Shown here piece by piece: positions 62,392 through 64,000 of a DNA stretch of 64,000 nt. Location of the stretch: the NCBI RefSeq assembly GCF_004785955.1, contig NZ_SJER01000006.1, forward strand, positions 42,877 through 106,876, read 5' to 3'. Below the pieces are notes generated by a model that was given only the letters and a program-made list of their open reading frames with translations, searched no databases and was not told where the DNA came from. Position 1 is the stretch's first letter. Every line of letters begins with the position of its first letter. This stretch comes from Halostella litorea. Lineage in GTDB: Archaea; Halobacteriota; Halobacteria; Halobacteriales; Natronoarchaeaceae. The translations under genes and the position numbers were made by a program.

Positions 62392-63392
62392 CGCCGCTCA
62401 CCCCACGTGCCGCGTTCGAGGCTCTCGTTGTGTCGCTTGTCGAATATCATCGCTAGCGTACAGAGCGTGCCGCCCAGCAGCACGAACAGCAGCCCGAACG
62501 CGCCGGCGACGAGCCCCGCGCCGGCGGCCAGCGCCAGCCCGCCCAGGGCGAGGCCGGAGAGGCCGCCCGCGACGCCGAGGCCGTACAGGAACACGAGCGG
62601 GTGGAAGTCGTACACGAGGTAGCGCGTCTTGAGCCGCCACAGGAACCCGCGGAGCAGCAGCGCCGACAGGCGGGGGATGAACTCGGTGTACCGGATGCCG
62701 CTCTGCTCGTCGCCGTACACCGCCTCCATCGGCACGTCGGCCACGCGGAGCCCGCGGGCGTTGAGCTTCACGAGCACGTCGTTGCAGAAGCCGTACCGGT
62801 CGTACAGGTTGTCGAAGTCGAGGCGCTCCAGCGCCCGCAGTGAGACGGCGGTGTAGCCGTTCTGCGGGTCGACCATCCGCCAGTAGCCGCTGGCCACCTT
62901 CGTGAGGAAGGTCAGGACGGAGTTGCCGAACAGCCGCCAGCGGCTCATCCCGTCCCAGTGGGCCGGCGAGATGAGGCGGTTCCCCTTCGCGTAGTCGGCC
63001 TCGCCGGAGACGACCGGCTCGATGATCCGGTGGAGGATGTCGGGGTTCATCTGCCCGTCGCCGTTCATCACCGCCGTCACGTCGAGGCCGTCCTCGCGGG
63101 CGCGTTCGTACCCGGTCTTGATTGCGGCCCCGACGCCGCGGTTCTCCTCGTGGCGGATCGGCACCACCCGCGGGTCGAAGGCGACGCCGCCGTCCGCGAC
63201 GGGCGGGTCCGTCGGCCGGGCGTTGGCCGCCGCCGCGTGTCGCTGTATCTCCGCCCACGTGTCGTCGGTCGAGCGGTCGTCGACGACGTACGCGCGGTCG
63301 ACGAACTCCGGAAGGGTGTCTATCACCTCCCCGACGAACCCCTCCTCGTCGTACGCCGGCACGACGACGCCGACAGTTTTGCCCCGGTACAT
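62388..63392 (-). CDS. Family 2 glycosyltransferase with C-terminal membrane helices
   Basis: A 334-residue enzyme. VGVVVPAYDEEGFVGEVI with DDRSTDDT and MNGDGQMNPD are GT-A donor motifs, and ENRGVGAAIKTGYERA is typical of dolichyl-phosphate or undecaprenyl-phosphate glucosyltransferases. At least two C-terminal helices (PLVFLYGLGVAGGLSGLALGG, LVAGAFGLLFVLLGGTLCTLAM) are predicted. It should transfer the first sugar to a lipid carrier or side chain. ATG 63392 is chosen; a GTG at 63398 would give the same protein plus two residues. Confidence 0.88.
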   Translation of the reverse strand: MYRGKTVGVVVPAYDEEGFVGEVIDTLPEFVDRAYVVDDRSTDDTWAEIQRHAAAANARPTDPPVADGGVAFDPRVVPIRHEENRGVGAAIKTGYERAREDGLDVTAVMNGDGQMNPDILHRIIEPVVSGEADYAKGNRLISPAHWDGMSRWRLFGNSVLTFLTKVASGYWRMVDPQNGYTAVSLRALERLDFDNLYDRYGFCNDVLVKLNARGLRVADVPMEAVYGDEQSGIRYTEFIPRLSALLLRGFLWRLKTRYLVYDFHPLVFLYGLGVAGGLSGLALGGLALAAGAGLVAGAFGLLFVLLGGTLCTLAMIFDKRHNESLERGTWGERR

Positions 63393-63394
63393 CG

Positions 63395-64000
63395 TCACCC
63401 GCTCCCGACGGTGTACACGCGGTGGTCGGTGTGGTCGAGGTCGAGCGCGTCGCGCCCGTCGACGACGACGAGTTCCTCGTCGAACGCCGTCCAGTCGATG
63501 TCCTCGAACTCCTCGTGTGCGGTGACCAGGACGGCGGCGTCGAGGTCGAGGTCGGTGATCGAGTCGACCGACGCGCCGTAGGCGTCGAACTCCGAGAAGT
63601 CGTCGAGCATCGGGTCGGCCGCGACGACCGTCGCGCCGAACTGGTTCAGCTTCTCGGCGATGGGCTTGGCGGGCGTCTTCCGCGTCTCCGCGACGCCGGG
63701 CCGGTAGGTGACGCCGAGGACGAGCACGGCGGCGTCCTCGACGTGGGTGCCGACGCGCTGGAGCCCCTCGACGAGCTTGCGGACGGCGAAGACGGGCATC
63801 CCGTCGTTGACCTCGCGGGCCGTCCGCAACAGCGGCGCGTCGCTGGCCAGCTCCCGGATGAGGAAGTACGGGTAGTAGGGGATGCAGTGGCCGCCGACGC
63901 CGACGCCGGGGTCGTGGATGTCACAGAACGGCTGGGTGTTGGCCACCTCGATGGCCTCGTTGACGTCGACCCCGAGTTCGTCCGTGAAGCTCGCCAGCTC
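63395..64000 (-). CDS. wecC: Nucleotide-sugar dehydrogenase (UDP-ManNAc 6-dehydrogenase type), partial
   Basis: The window ends inside this gene; the visible 201 residues are the middle and end. They include GVGVGGHCIPYYPYFLI (catalytic Cys in HCIP), VLVLGVTYRPGVAETRKTPAKPI and VVVDGRDALDL. Together with wecB it makes UDP-ManNAcA by two NAD+ oxidations. It is the first of a coupled cluster with overlaps to GT2 and wecB. UDP-GlcNAc dehydrogenase is the alternative. Confidence 0.87.
   Translation of the reverse strand, partial: ELASFTDELGVDVNEAIEVANTQPFCDIHDPGVGVGGHCIPYYPYFLIRELASDAPLLRTAREVNDGMPVFAVRKLVEGLQRVGTHVEDAAVLVLGVTYRPGVAETRKTPAKPIAEKLNQFGATVVAADPMLDDFSEFDAYGASVDSITDLDLDAAVLVTAHEEFEDIDWTAFDEELVVVDGRDALDLDHTDHRVYTVGSG

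Overview
The window is high-GC DNA from a haloarchaeon (class Halobacteria). The evidence is strongly acidic predicted proteins, twin-arginine lipoprotein signals, haloarchaea-specific families (HalX response regulator, HalOD1 domains, DUF7344-type winged helices, RdfA, small CxxC zinc proteins), a fused NuoCD, and short AT-rich boxes just upstream of start codons. The genus cannot be named from this sequence. I saw no rRNA, tRNA or CRISPR array.

Bases 1-18600 are mostly housekeeping and metabolism. They hold the end of an XPB-like helicase, a response regulator, a RAD55/KaiC-like gene with an apparent frameshift, a Gfo6-type D-xylose dehydrogenase, an SDR and an MFS transporter. A tungstate ABC operon (tupA-tupB-tupC) follows, ending in a ModE/TOBE regulator gene. 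Then come an aldo/keto reductase, glutaredoxin, a Na+/H+ antiporter, a gamma-carbonic-anhydrase-like protein, a thioesterase and several small proteins. Bases 18635-20432 form a partition-like cassette: a repeat-rich AT-rich stretch, parA, and an overlapping gene for a small acidic protein with a probable ribbon-helix-helix end. Bases 20433-38195 carry a second aldo/keto reductase, a membrane glycosyltransferase, an isolated nuoB-nuoCD pair, a family-4-type uracil-DNA glycosylase lacking Fe-S cysteines, rdfA, a lone phnM and glmS.

Bases 38266-64000 are a surface-polysaccharide island. It holds three alkaline-phosphatase-superfamily 'sulfatases', glycosyltransferases, a Wzx-type flippase, two exported beta-helix proteins, a Gfo/Idh oxidoreductase, DUF1616 and DUF457 membrane proteins, a FemAB-like acyltransferase, a polysaccharide deacetylase, UDP-GlcNAc 2-epimerase (wecB) and a truncated nucleotide-sugar dehydrogenase (wecC-like). 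The last two predict UDP-ManNAc and UDP-ManNAcA as precursors; glmS upstream feeds UDP-GlcNAc. An IS200/IS605-family tnpB element sits inside the island.

Main discovery leads: a recurring ATAACAAAG box ahead of seven island transcription units and glmS, suggesting a shared promoter class; the partition-like locus with TCTACA-ATG-TGTAGA repeats; the orphan nuoB-nuoCD pair; and several enzymes whose usual catalytic or metal ligands are replaced (TnpB, uracil glycosylase, gamma-CA, sulfatases, Csp-like protein).
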